Source: UBA2334 sp964396895 (lineage in GTDB: Bacteria; Pseudomonadota; Gammaproteobacteria; Burkholderiales; Burkholderiaceae_C). From it: a DNA stretch of 64,000 nt. Made by a program: the position numbers and the translations under genes. Shown here in pieces: positions 10,831-19,966 of the stretch (its first letter is position 1; every line of letters begins with the position of its first letter). The notes beneath the pieces were generated by a model. That model did no database searches. It had not been told where the DNA came from and saw only the letters and a list, made by a program, of their open reading frames with translations. The stretch covers positions 1 through 64,000 of the forward strand of contig CAYNGJ010000001.1 in the NCBI GenBank assembly GCA_964396895.1, written 5' to 3'.

Positions 10831-12129
10831 ATGGCACCCCTTCATCACTGCGCCACCTGGCTGGCCACCGCGTCTGCATTGGGGGCGCTGTGCGCGGGCA
10901 GCGTGCAGGCGCAAGACCTGTCGGGCCAGCTGCGCAGCACCTGGGCGGGTCGCCAGGCAGCCAGCGCAGGGCCGCTGGCGCAGGCCAACGCGCTGGCGCC
11001 AGGTTTGGCCCCGGCACAGGCCTCTGCGGCCACCGTGCAGGCCGAGTGGCAGGCCACCGGTCGACTGGGCGGTGCAGACGGTGTGCACCTGCACACCAGC
11101 GTCACCCTGCAAGCCCAACGCCCCGAGGGTGGTCCGGGCCAGACCCAAGGCTGGGTGAACGAGGCGGTGGCCTCCGGCGCCGCCGGGCCGTGGCAGTGGA
11201 GCGTGGGCAAACAGGTGGTGAGCTGGGACGTGGGCTATGCCTTTCGGCCCAACGATCTGGTGCAGCAAGAGGCCCGCCGCACGCTGGTGCCCGCCACGCT
11301 GCAAGGCCGCCCGCTGCTGATGGCCGAGCACTTCAGTGCCGACACCGCCTGGAGCCTGGTGGCGGTCAATCCCACCCACGGGCGCAGCGCCACCGGCGCC
11401 GAGGAACCCGCCCTGGCCGCCCGCGTGTACCGCCGCGCAGGCGAGGTGGACTGGCACGGCTTTGCCCGCTGGGGCATCCGCACGGCGGGCAGCGCGGGGG
11501 TGGCCGCGTCGTGGGTGGCCAGCGACGCGCTGGAGCTGCACGCCTCCGTGCGGCACATGGCCCACTTCGACACCCTGGCCAGCGCCAGCACGGCGTCTGC
11601 TGCACCACCGGGCACGGCCCTGCTGGCCAACAACCCGTGGCAACCTGCGCTGGGCGCAAGTGCCACCCAGGCGCTGGTGGGCGGCACCTGGACCAACGAG
11701 CACCAGGTCAGCCTGCTGGCCGAGGCCTGGTACGACGGCACGGCGCTCTCGCCCGCCCAATGGAGGCAGTGGACGGCCCGCAACCGGGGCCTGCCCACCT
11801 GGCGCGCGCTGGGCGTGCCAGCCACGGCGGTGGCGGGCAATTTGGCGTGGCAGGCCAGTGCGTTCAATGCCAACAGCGCCTCGGCCAACCTGCACCGCCA
11901 GAACCTGTTTGCCCGCTTGAGCTGGACGCAGGGGGCCTGGCAACCCGCACTGGACGTGCTGTGGCACCCCGCCGACGGTGGCCGCCTGTGGACCGCCAGC
12001 CTGACGTGGCAAGGCGACCGTGTGAAGCTGGAAGCGGGGTGGCGCACCAGTGGCGGCCCCGCCAGCGCGGTGGTGCGCCAACTGCCGGTGCAACGCCAGG
12101 GGTATGTGATGGGGGCCTGGGCTTTTTGA
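10831..12129 (+). CDS. Putative outer-membrane beta-barrel protein
   Basis: About 432 aa from ATG 10831, two bases after the previous stop. A signal peptide (LATASALGALCAGSVQAQD) precedes alternating amphipathic strands with Trp/Tyr-rich ends, and the protein terminates in GYVMGAWAF, a C-terminal Phe typical of Gram-negative outer membrane barrels. Motifs such as WSVGKQVVSWDVGYAFRPND recall DUF1302/porin-like proteins found beside LolA-like and FtsX-like transporters. It is probably the outer-membrane end of this five-gene system; cargo is unknown. Confidence 0.7.
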   Translation: MAPLHHCATWLATASALGALCAGSVQAQDLSGQLRSTWAGRQAASAGPLAQANALAPGLAPAQASAATVQAEWQATGRLGGADGVHLHTSVTLQAQRPEGGPGQTQGWVNEAVASGAAGPWQWSVGKQVVSWDVGYAFRPNDLVQQEARRTLVPATLQGRPLLMAEHFSADTAWSLVAVNPTHGRSATGAEEPALAARVYRRAGEVDWHGFARWGIRTAGSAGVAASWVASDALELHASVRHMAHFDTLASASTASAAPPGTALLANNPWQPALGASATQALVGGTWTNEHQVSLLAEAWYDGTALSPAQWRQWTARNRGLPTWRALGVPATAVAGNLAWQASAFNANSASANLHRQNLFARLSWTQGAWQPALDVLWHPADGGRLWTASLTWQGDRVKLEAGWRTSGGPASAVVRQLPVQRQGYVMGAWAF

Positions 12130-12276
12130 GCACTCACCCACCCACACCACACCAACCCACCCACGCCAAGGCTTTTGGCCTGCCCGCGTGCCAAGTGCGC
12201 CCAAGCCCACTACCATGGCCCGTTACACACCCGCCACACCTGCCTCACCTGCCTCATCCGCCCAATGGAGCCACCC

Positions 12277-12996
12277 ATGAGCCTTGTTGCACCCACACCG
12301 CTGTCCGACTTTTCCGTCACCCGCAAGTGGCCCGCAGTCCACCCCGAGCGCTTGCAGCTGTACTCGCTGCCCACACCCAATGGGGTGAAGGTGTCCATTG
12401 CGCTGGAGGAAACGGGCGTGCCTTACGAGGCGCACGCGGTGAGCTTCGAGACCCAAGACCAGTTTTCGCCCGAGTTTGTCGGCACCTTCCCCAATAACAA
12501 GATTCCGGCCATCCTGGACCCCGATGGCCCTGGCGGCAAGCCGCTGGCGCTGTTCGAGTCGGGCGCCATCCTGCTTTACCTGGCCGACAAAACCGGTCGC
12601 CTGCTGCCGCAAGACCCTGCTGCCCGGTACGAAACCCTGCAATGGCTGATGTTCCAGATGGGCGGCGTGGGCCCCATGTTTGGTCAGGTGGGGTTTTTCC
12701 ACTTTTTTGCGGGCAAAGCCTACGAAGACAAACGCCCCCGTGACCGCTACGTGGCCGAGGCGGCGCGGTTGCTGGGGGTGCTGGAGCAGCGCCTGTCCGG
12801 GCGCGAGTGGGTGATGGGCCCCGACTACACGGTGGCCGACATCGCCATTTTTCCGTGGGTGCGCAACCTCATCGTGCGCTATGACGCGGGTGATCTGGTG
12901 GGCTGGCACCAGTTTCCCCAGGTGGCCCGTGCGCTGGCCGCCTTTGTGGCCAGGCCAGCGGTGCAGCGCGGGCTGCTGGTGCCCGCCAAGGCCTGA
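12277..12996 (+). CDS. Glutathione S-transferase family protein
   Basis: About 240 aa. The thioredoxin-fold N-terminal domain starts LQLYSLPTPNGVKVSIALEE, with the cis-Pro block NNKIPAILDPDG and the glutathione gamma-Glu site LFESGAILLYLADKTG. The all-helical C-terminal domain contains MGPDYTVADIAIFPWV. The TPNG segment resembles the YfcG/YghU disulfide-bond oxidoreductase branch, so reductase activity on small disulfides is plausible. The in-frame ATG at 12277 is chosen over earlier starts because homology-like sequence begins there. It stands alone between the export operon and the nos cluster. Confidence 0.9.
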   Translation: MSLVAPTPLSDFSVTRKWPAVHPERLQLYSLPTPNGVKVSIALEETGVPYEAHAVSFETQDQFSPEFVGTFPNNKIPAILDPDGPGGKPLALFESGAILLYLADKTGRLLPQDPAARYETLQWLMFQMGGVGPMFGQVGFFHFFAGKAYEDKRPRDRYVAEAARLLGVLEQRLSGREWVMGPDYTVADIAIFPWVRNLIVRYDAGDLVGWHQFPQVARALAAFVARPAVQRGLLVPAKA

Positions 12997-13058
12997 CCCG
13001 GCGGCCGGGGCGGCGCGCACCGGTCGGGCTGGAAAGGTTTGTGCATGTTGCGGTGCGG

Positions 13059-13694
13059 TCAGCGGGCCCCCGGTTGGGCGTGGTGCGCGTGTCCCGCCAG
13101 GGTGCGAAGCAGGGCGGGGGTGATGTGGTGGGCCGACATGACTTGCCCGCCGCGCTGCTGGGCAAAGTGCTGGGCATCGTCCTCGCGGGCGAACGCGGGC
13201 AGGTTGCCGGCCCGCATGGGGCCCAAGGCGTTGGAGCCATTCACGTAAAAGGCCTGCTGTGCGGGCCACCAGCGGTCGGTGGAACTGTCCTTGACGTACT
13301 GCGCCACGATTTGCCCGACCGAGCGCCCCGCCGCGTAACGCTCCACGGCGCCCAGGTAGGTGAACATCGACACGGGGGAGTCAAAAAACTGCGTGGCCCC
13401 GTCCTCAAACACCACTTGGGCGGCCCATTGCGGTGAGCGGGCTGGGAACATGCCACACACCGGGCAACGGGCATCGGCCGGAATGGGGCGGGGGTCGTGC
13501 AGGCCCACACCCCAAGCCGGGTCGTAGCGGGTGGGTGGGGCCACCACACACACGTCGCTCAACTCGGTGGGCGGGACAACGGCAGGCCAGCCTTGGCCCC
13601 ACTGGGCCGCCATGAGCGCCACGGCGGCGGCGGTGACCAGTGTGGCCCCCACCAGCCAGTGTTTGCGTGGCGACCAGTGGGCCATGGCGCTCAC
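13059..13694 (-). CDS. NosL-like copper chaperone, second copy
   Basis: Accessory protein for nitrous oxide reductase. An N-terminal hydrophobic anchor (WLVGATLVTAAAVALMAAQW) precedes a domain with the NosL signature CPVCGM followed by QVVFEDGATQFFDSPVSMF, the Cu(I)-binding block delivering copper to NosZ. GTG at 13694 overlaps the preceding nosL stop (GTGA); ATG at 13685 is the alternative. It is the last gene of the nos operon. The C-terminus is His-rich (HHITPALLRTLAGHAHHAQ), which may add metal-binding capacity. Confidence 0.85.
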   Translation of the reverse strand: MSAMAHWSPRKHWLVGATLVTAAAVALMAAQWGQGWPAVVPPTELSDVCVVAPPTRYDPAWGVGLHDPRPIPADARCPVCGMFPARSPQWAAQVVFEDGATQFFDSPVSMFTYLGAVERYAAGRSVGQIVAQYVKDSSTDRWWPAQQAFYVNGSNALGPMRAGNLPAFAREDDAQHFAQQRGGQVMSAHHITPALLRTLAGHAHHAQPGAR

Positions 13695-14278
13695 ATGCGG
13701 GTGTCGTGCAGGGCGCCGCCGCTCAGGTCCACCATGTCGGGCTTGACCTCGCCAAAGCGCATCAACTGGCCACCCCATTTCGCGATGAAGGCCTGGGCGT
13801 CTGCCTCCTGGGAAAAGCTGCCGATGGTGGGGCCCATGGAGCCGTGGCGTTTGCCCCCCAGCACGTAGAAGCCCACCTTGGCATCCATCCAGTGGCCTCG
13901 GGGGTTGTCCCAGTCGGCTTTGCCCATGTCTTGCACATAGACCATCAGCACCTGGCGCACCTGTTCGGGCCGCAGCAGGGTGCTGAACATTTCCACCGTG
14001 TCGCACAGGAAGACGGGGCCAGGCGCCCCGGCGTAGTGAATCTGCGCCTTGGGTCCGGGGAAGTCGGCCAGCAGCATGCCGTCCAGCTCGCAGCTGGTCG
14101 CACGGTCGATTTCCACGGGCGCCAGGGTCTGGCTGGTGGTCGCGGTGTCGCCGCAGCCCGCCAGTGCGGCCACCCCGCCGACGGCCAGCAGCGCGGTGAA
14201 GCCACACAGCAGGCGGCGGTGGTGGTTGGTGTGGCCGGGGGAGGGCGTGCCTCGTCGGCAGGCGCAAGGGGTGGTCAT
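13691..14278 (-). CDS. nosL: NosL lipoprotein, copper chaperone for NosZ
   Basis: 195 aa. The N-terminus is basic and His-rich, followed by a hydrophobic stretch and lipobox LAGC near residue 42, so it should be membrane-anchored in the periplasm. The domain keeps CELDGM and EMFSTLL, corresponding to the NosL copper site, and ends with a ferredoxin-like repeat (FSQEADAQAFIAKWGG). NosL supplies Cu(I) to the tetranuclear centre of NosZ. ATGA overlaps nosY upstream. Unlike the second copy the first Cys pair is replaced by a single Cys in CELDGM. Confidence 0.9.
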   Translation of the reverse strand: MTTPCACRRGTPSPGHTNHHRRLLCGFTALLAVGGVAALAGCGDTATTSQTLAPVEIDRATSCELDGMLLADFPGPKAQIHYAGAPGPVFLCDTVEMFSTLLRPEQVRQVLMVYVQDMGKADWDNPRGHWMDAKVGFYVLGGKRHGSMGPTIGSFSQEADAQAFIAKWGGQLMRFGEVKPDMVDLSGGALHDTRM

Positions 14279-15090
14279 GGTTTGAATCTCCAGTGGGCCA
14301 GAGCCAGGGGCACGACAATCCAGGCCAGCATGACACCGCCCATCACCACCGGGCTGCCCAGTGACAAGGGAACGATGCTGGTCAGGCCGTAGAGCGTGCG
14401 CACGTCGTCCAGCGAAAAAATGTTCAGGATGCGAAACACGTCGGCGGGGTTGAGCAGCAGCAGCCAGGCGAACACGTCGCCCCCCATGCGCCCCCCGGTG
14501 CCCACCAGGATGCCCAGCAGCACCAGATCGAACACCAGCACAAACAAAAACCAAGTGGCAATGGCCAGACCCGATGCGCGCGTGCGGTCACGCGCCACCA
14601 CCGACACCAGCACAGCCAGGCTCAGGAACGCCAGCCCCAGCAGCACCGAGCTCAGCATGAACCCGACATAGTGAAACAGGCCGTTCCAACTGAGTTGGCT
14701 GACCAGCAGCACGGCCACCAGACCAAACCCGGCCAGCGTGGACAGGGCGAGTGCGGCGGCCAGTCCCAGGTACTTGCCCAGCAGCAGCTCCAGGCGGGTG
14801 ATGGGCAGGGACAGCAGCAGGTCCAGCGAGCCCCGCTCGCGCTCGCCCACAATGGCGTCAAACCCCAGCAGCAGCGCAATGAGCGGGATCAGGTAGATGA
14901 CCAGGCTCACCAGGCTGGCAATGGTGAACTCGATGGAGCGAAACCCCACCGTGCCTTGCTGGGCGCCGCCAAAGTAGGCAATGACCAGTGAGAACACCGT
15001 GAACACGAGCGCCACGGCCAGCACCCAGCGGTTGCGCATGCGGTCGCGAAATTCTTTGGCCGCGATGGTGAAAATTTGGGTCGGTTCCAT
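14275..15090 (-). CDS. nosY: NosY, ABC permease of the NosDFY complex
   Basis: 271 aa with six hydrophobic helices and an N-terminal cytoplasmic coupling segment (IAAKEFRDRMRNRWVL) that is characteristic of NosY/ABC-2 permeases. GERERGSLDLLLSLPITRLELLLGKY is the conserved cytoplasmic loop. It forms the membrane unit through which NosF energises NosD for assembly of the copper-sulfide centre of NosZ. It is 9 bases downstream of nosF and overlaps nosL. Confidence 0.93.
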   Translation of the reverse strand: MEPTQIFTIAAKEFRDRMRNRWVLAVALVFTVFSLVIAYFGGAQQGTVGFRSIEFTIASLVSLVIYLIPLIALLLGFDAIVGERERGSLDLLLSLPITRLELLLGKYLGLAAALALSTLAGFGLVAVLLVSQLSWNGLFHYVGFMLSSVLLGLAFLSLAVLVSVVARDRTRASGLAIATWFLFVLVFDLVLLGILVGTGGRMGGDVFAWLLLLNPADVFRILNIFSLDDVRTLYGLTSIVPLSLGSPVVMGGVMLAWIVVPLALAHWRFKP

Positions 15091-15099
15091 GGGGTCCCT

Positions 15100-16041
15100 T
15101 CAATCTGAGAAGCCAAAGAACACGTCTTCCAGCGACGGCTCCAGCAGGGTCAGGTCTTGCACCTGTGCGCCCAAGGGGCTGATGGCCGCCAACACAGCCA
15201 TCTTCTGCTCGCGGGGGCAGCGCAGCCGCAGGCCGGTGGCCGTGGTTTCAGCTGCCAGGCCGATGGACTTGGCAAGGGCCTGGGCCACGAGTGGGACATG
15301 GGCGGCTGCAACCTGCAACTCCAACACCAGGGGCATGCGGGTTTGCTCGCGCAGCGCCTGTACGCTGCCCACGGCCTGCAACTGGCCCGCCGCCATGATG
15401 GCCAGGCGGTCCACCCGCTCTTGCAGCTCGGCCAGGATGTGCGAGGTGATGACCACGGTCACGCCCTCGGCCTGCAGCGTGCGCAACGTGGCATAGAAGT
15501 CGCGAATGGCCTGAGGGTCCAGCCCGTTGGTGGGTTCGTCCAAAAACAGCACCTGCGGCGCACCCAGCAAGGCCTGTGCAAAGCCCAGGCGCTGGCGCAT
15601 GCCCTTGGAGTACTCGCGCACGGGCCGTGTGCCTGCATGGGCCAGACCCACCCGATCCAGAATGGGCTGGCACTGGGCCACGGGCGCGTGCTTGAGGCGG
15701 GCAAAGAAGCGCAGGGTCTCCAGGCCGCTGAGGTTGTCGTAGAGCACCACGTTTTCGGGCAGGTAACCCAGGTGGCGGCGGGCGGCCCGAAAGCCACTGC
15801 CACTGACCGAGGCGCCACCCACCAAGATGTCACCGCTGGTGGCGGGTACCAGGCCCAGCATCATCTTGAACAACGTGCTTTTGCCCGCGCCGTTGTGCCC
15901 GATGAGACCGAAGATCTCGCCGCGCGCAATGGACAGGTCCACGCCGTCCACCGCGTGCAGCGCACCGTAGTGCTTACTCACACCGCGCAGCGACACGGCC
16001 AGGCCGTCTTCAGCGGGGGAAATGTTTGCCACGCCACTCAC
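15100..16041 (-). CDS. nosF: NosF, ABC ATPase of the NosDFY complex
   Basis: 313 aa. Walker A GHNGAGKST, Q-loop YLPENVVLYDNLSG, signature YSKGMRQRLGFAQAL, Walker B VLFLDEPTNGLD and the switch His in ITSHIL are all present. The C-terminal 80 residues form the regulatory extension usual for ABC-2 ATPases. The ATG at 16041 overlaps the end of nosD by 32 bases; a GTG at 16032 would shorten the overlap. It hydrolyses ATP on the cytoplasmic face for NosDFY. Confidence 0.93.
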   Translation of the reverse strand: MSGVANISPAEDGLAVSLRGVSKHYGALHAVDGVDLSIARGEIFGLIGHNGAGKSTLFKMMLGLVPATSGDILVGGASVSGSGFRAARRHLGYLPENVVLYDNLSGLETLRFFARLKHAPVAQCQPILDRVGLAHAGTRPVREYSKGMRQRLGFAQALLGAPQVLFLDEPTNGLDPQAIRDFYATLRTLQAEGVTVVITSHILAELQERVDRLAIMAAGQLQAVGSVQALREQTRMPLVLELQVAAAHVPLVAQALAKSIGLAAETTATGLRLRCPREQKMAVLAAISPLGAQVQDLTLLEPSLEDVFFGFSD

Positions 16042-17275
16042 TCCATTCTTTGTGTGTCGGTTGCATGCGCGGCTGGGGGTCCACCACCGAGGGCACGCGC
16101 AGCACCGGAAATTGCTGGCCCACCAGGCGCAGCGCCTGCACCGCTGGGCTGGCCAGCAGCAGTTTCATGCTGGGGTAGCGCCAGGTCAGGCGGTCCACCA
16201 TGTCGTTGGCTTCGTAGGGCACATCGCCCCGGCCGTTGCCGTCGCGGTCCCAGCCCAGGTAGTTGCTCCAGTGGTTGCCACTTTGCACGCCCCAGCGCTC
16301 GTCGCGGGCGCCCACGTAGCGCACCTGCTCGCGGTTGCCGATGAAGTCGTTGCCCTCGACCACGTTGCGGGTAGAGCCTGCGGCCAGGTGGACACCCACC
16401 ACGTTGTCCACCACCAGGTTGTTTCTGAGGGTGGCGTATTCCACGTCGTAAATGAAGAAACCGCGGCTGTTGCCCGCCACCACGTTGTGCTCGATCACGG
16501 AGTCTTGCAGTGTGCGCAGCATGATGCCGTGGTCGGAGTTGCCCCAGGCCCGGTTGTTGCGCACCACCTGGTCGCGCACTTCCATCAGTGCCAGTCCGCC
16601 ACGGTTGTAGTAGGTGTCGTTGTCCTCCCACAGGTTGCGGTAGGAGTTCATGTAGTGCGTGCCGTAGCGGCTGTGGTGCAGCTTGTTGCCCCGAAAGATG
16701 GCATCGTGCGAGACGTCCACATACAGGGCGTCGCGCACAAAACCAATGTGGTTGTTCAGGATGCGCGCGCCTGTGGTGTTGTACAGCTGTACCCCGTTGC
16801 CGCGCTGCGAGGAGTTGTATTCGCGCTTGCCCACAATCAGGTTGGACTCGATGAGCACGTCGTTGGCTTTTTCTATCCACAGCCCGAACAGGTTGTAGAC
16901 CAAGTCACAGTTGCGCACCACTGCCCGGTGGGCGCCGGGGTAGAGGTAAATGCCGGCGTTTTGGTCGTTCAGGCTGTCACCCGAGTCACGGACGATCAGG
17001 CCTTCCAGCGTCACGTCGGGTGCGGTGACGCGGATGGTGTCGCCCTGGAAGCCGCCGCTGAGCGTGGGCCGGTCCACGCCGCGCAGGGTGAGCGGCTTGT
17101 CAATGACCAGATTGACCCGGTAGCTGCCCCGGGCTACTTCAATGGTGTCACCAGGGGCAGCACGCTGCACCGCTGCACGGAGGTCGTCGCCAGGGCGCAC
17201 GGTGACGGTGGCTGCGAACGACGGGGCAATCCACCCGCACACACACAAAATCCAGACCCATAAGTGCCCCCTCAT
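16010..17275 (-). CDS. nosD: NosD, periplasmic copper/sulfur-handling beta-helix protein
   Basis: 421 aa. A signal peptide (VWILCVCGWIAPSFAA) is followed by repeated right-handed beta-helix turns typical of the CASH/carbohydrate-binding fold: RPTLSGGFQGDTIRV, NLIVGKREYNSSQRGNG, NNHIGFVRDALYVD and HYMNSYRNLWEDND. NosD sits on NosFY and takes part in maturation of the NosZ copper centre. The start overlaps the nosR stop by ATGA. Length and order match other nos clusters. Confidence 0.95.
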   Translation of the reverse strand: MRGHLWVWILCVCGWIAPSFAATVTVRPGDDLRAAVQRAAPGDTIEVARGSYRVNLVIDKPLTLRGVDRPTLSGGFQGDTIRVTAPDVTLEGLIVRDSGDSLNDQNAGIYLYPGAHRAVVRNCDLVYNLFGLWIEKANDVLIESNLIVGKREYNSSQRGNGVQLYNTTGARILNNHIGFVRDALYVDVSHDAIFRGNKLHHSRYGTHYMNSYRNLWEDNDTYYNRGGLALMEVRDQVVRNNRAWGNSDHGIMLRTLQDSVIEHNVVAGNSRGFFIYDVEYATLRNNLVVDNVVGVHLAAGSTRNVVEGNDFIGNREQVRYVGARDERWGVQSGNHWSNYLGWDRDGNGRGDVPYEANDMVDRLTWRYPSMKLLLASPAVQALRLVGQQFPVLRVPSVVDPQPRMQPTHKEWSEWRGKHFPR

Positions 17276-19905
17276 GCCGACAGCCATCCCATGGCCTTGA
17301 GCGCGAGGAACAACGTGGCACCGATCAGCAAATTTTTGAAACCCACGTAACTCAACATGTCCATCCAACCCGCTTCGCGGTAATGGTCCTGCCACCAGGG
17401 GCCGTCCTTGACGTAGCGCCGACCCGACATGCGGATCAGTACCTCGTACACGCTCCAACCAAACCACCACGCAATGATGGCACCGAACGACAACTGACCC
17501 ATGCCCGCCATGACCCAGGCCACACTGGCGGCCAAGGCCAGTGAAAAACCGGCCACCTGCAACGCACGTTGCGAGGCCCAGCCTTCGGCGCTCCAGGGCC
17601 ACAGATGGTCGCTCAGTTCCAGCCAAACCCAGTGCCAGCCCTTGCTGCCCACTTTGTGGGGAGGAAGCACAGGGGGCGTTGGCATACGGGGGTCTGGCCC
17701 TTGGGCCACGGCATCGCTGATGTGGGCGTGTGGTGTGCCACCCACCGCGTGGATGGGAATGAAGTAGCCGTCGCGCCCGATGGGGCTGATCTCCAGACCA
17801 TCGCGCTCGCGGCGCTTGCGCTCCTTGGCCAGCGGCGGGCAGCCCTTGGTGTCGGTGTACAGCACCATACAGTCCAGGCAATGCAGGCATTCGCGGTGGT
17901 CGATGCGGCCGACGGCGTCAATGGCCTGGGCGCCGCAACCCACAGCGCAGGCTTTGCAGCTGTTGCAGTCTTGCTTGCGGCGCAGCCCGAACCAGCGGAA
18001 CGTGCTGGGCATGGCCAAGGAGGCCCCCAAGGGGCACAGGTACTTGCAAAATGGCCGCTCTATGAAGATGGACAAACCCAGCAGCGCAGCCACAAACAGG
18101 CCATAAGGCCAAGGCCGGTTGGTGATGCCGACCAGGAATGTGGTTTTGAAGGGCTCCACTTCGGCCAGCTTTTCAGCCAACCCCATGGAAAACATGGACA
18201 CCGCCAGCAGGCCGAAGAAGATGGCGTACTTCAGCCACTTCAACCGGTCGTGCCACACCTGGGGCACACCGCGCTGGTAGCGCTTGAACCCCACCACACG
18301 GGCAACTTTGTAGATGGCCTCGGACAGGGATCCGAACGGACACATCCAACCGCAGAACAGGCCGCGTCCGAACAGGAACACGGTGACGATGATGAAGATC
18401 CAGAACAGGAAAATGAACGGATCGGTCAGAAACAGCGACCACGTCCACTGGAACAGCAGTGCGTGAAACCAGGTGAGCACCTGCGTGATAGACGGTTGTG
18501 CCAGCACCCCAAAACCCACCAGAAAGATGCTGATGGCCCATGCCGTGTACTTGAAGCCATTCACGGGCCACTTGTTCTTGTGGGTGGACAGGCGGGTGAG
18601 CCTTTCGCGCAGGGCGTACACCACGGTCACCGCCACCAGCAGCAGCACGAACAGGGCAATTTCCACGGCGCGGGTTTTCCAGGCGCGCACCCAGGGGGCA
18701 TCGGGCTCTGTCACCACGGGCCGACCGCCCTCGAGCACCGATGCGGGCAGCCAATAAGGGGTGTCAAAGCTGGTGAAACTGCGCGTGCCCGTGGCGCGGT
18801 CCACGCGGTTGCCCAAGAAACTGAGTTTCCAGGGATAGGACGCCGAGAACGACGACGAGCGGACGATGAAAATGATGGATTCGGTGAAGGCTGGCGCGCC
18901 CGCTGCCTCAATGCCGTAGAGGTTCAGCGCGTCCAGGTCGCGGAAGGTGAAGGCATCTGCACCTTGGCGCACCTGCACACGGTCGTACAGACCACCGCGC
19001 ACAAAGCCTGAGCCTTTGAAGGATTCGGCACCGGCTGTGCGGATCACGAACAGCGCGTGCTCGCCTTCTTTCAGCTGTTGGCGCAGGTTGTTCCAGCTGT
19101 TGGCGCCCATCAGGCTTTTGCCGATGTCGGGGTGATTCAGGTCGCCAAACCACAACTCGATGAAGGGCTCAGGGCTGCGCTCCAGCCCCACCTGTTCGGT
19201 GGACACGCGAAGGCGTTTCACCGCGCCCAGTTGGACCAGTTGGTCCCAGCTCAGGCGCTGCCCACTGGTGAGGAAACGCGCGGGCTCGCGCACCGTGGGG
19301 GCCAGGATGCCCACCTGGCGCGCCACCGCAGAACCCGAGGCCATCATGACTTGGTTCTGTGCAATCACGGTGACCGTGGCGCCCGAGATGGCGTCCAGCC
19401 CCAGCACGTCTTCGTCGGGGCGGGACTGGCCCACCTCGATTTTGTCGGCCACGGACTTGCCCAGGTACTGGTTGTTGAAATTCTCGAGGGCGGATTCTGG
19501 AATGCCCAGCAGCAAGATGGGCTCGGAGTGCTTGAGCACCTTGACGCCCACGAACTTGCCCAGGGTGTCCATGCCGATCAGCGTGACCACGGGCTTGCCC
19601 GAGTAGGCGGGGGTGTCGGTGATGTCGGTGGACAGCATGACGTAACCCAGCAGCTTTCTGGCATCGCTGGCGTTGTCGTAGGCCTCCACGTAGGGTGGTT
19701 GACCCTTGCGGTCTGAAAAATGGGTGGCGCCGGGAAACACGTCCACGCACGGCAGCAGCGCACACATGTTCTGGGCGCTGTGCAAGTCTGCGGGCAACTC
19801 CGCTTCGTAAGCCCCCGCGTGTGCCACAGGGGTCAGCGCAGGGGTCAGGGAAAGAAGGCAGAAAACGAGCCACACCAGGGTGGGTCGCAGACCTGTCAAA
19901 AGCAT
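17272..19905 (-). CDS. nosR: NosR, flavin/iron-sulfur membrane electron donor to NosZ
   Basis: 877 aa from ATG 19905. It has a signal peptide (LVFCLLSLTPALTPVAHA), a periplasmic FMN-binding domain with the flavinylation-type motif SGATVTV near residue 165, and a central polytopic region. Two NapH-like CxxxCP motifs (CGWMCP, CKYLCP) and a cytoplasmic 2[4Fe-4S] domain (CNSCKACAVGC, CLHCLDC) follow. NosR passes electrons from the quinol pool towards NosZ and is needed for nos expression. The covalent FMN would be attached by the ApbE protein encoded at 22.9 kb. Confidence 0.95.
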   Translation of the reverse strand: MLLTGLRPTLVWLVFCLLSLTPALTPVAHAGAYEAELPADLHSAQNMCALLPCVDVFPGATHFSDRKGQPPYVEAYDNASDARKLLGYVMLSTDITDTPAYSGKPVVTLIGMDTLGKFVGVKVLKHSEPILLLGIPESALENFNNQYLGKSVADKIEVGQSRPDEDVLGLDAISGATVTVIAQNQVMMASGSAVARQVGILAPTVREPARFLTSGQRLSWDQLVQLGAVKRLRVSTEQVGLERSPEPFIELWFGDLNHPDIGKSLMGANSWNNLRQQLKEGEHALFVIRTAGAESFKGSGFVRGGLYDRVQVRQGADAFTFRDLDALNLYGIEAAGAPAFTESIIFIVRSSSFSASYPWKLSFLGNRVDRATGTRSFTSFDTPYWLPASVLEGGRPVVTEPDAPWVRAWKTRAVEIALFVLLLVAVTVVYALRERLTRLSTHKNKWPVNGFKYTAWAISIFLVGFGVLAQPSITQVLTWFHALLFQWTWSLFLTDPFIFLFWIFIIVTVFLFGRGLFCGWMCPFGSLSEAIYKVARVVGFKRYQRGVPQVWHDRLKWLKYAIFFGLLAVSMFSMGLAEKLAEVEPFKTTFLVGITNRPWPYGLFVAALLGLSIFIERPFCKYLCPLGASLAMPSTFRWFGLRRKQDCNSCKACAVGCGAQAIDAVGRIDHRECLHCLDCMVLYTDTKGCPPLAKERKRRERDGLEISPIGRDGYFIPIHAVGGTPHAHISDAVAQGPDPRMPTPPVLPPHKVGSKGWHWVWLELSDHLWPWSAEGWASQRALQVAGFSLALAASVAWVMAGMGQLSFGAIIAWWFGWSVYEVLIRMSGRRYVKDGPWWQDHYREAGWMDMLSYVGFKNLLIGATLFLALKAMGWLSA

Positions 19906-19966
19906 CAGATGGTCCTGTTGTGGGTGGTGCCGTGCGCCAGGCGCGGCACCACCCGGGGGCTGCGTG

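Noticed and set aside
10747..12216. 489-codon antisense frame over the barrel protein gene
   Set aside because: No domain, biased composition; the plus-strand gene has a signal peptide and operon position.
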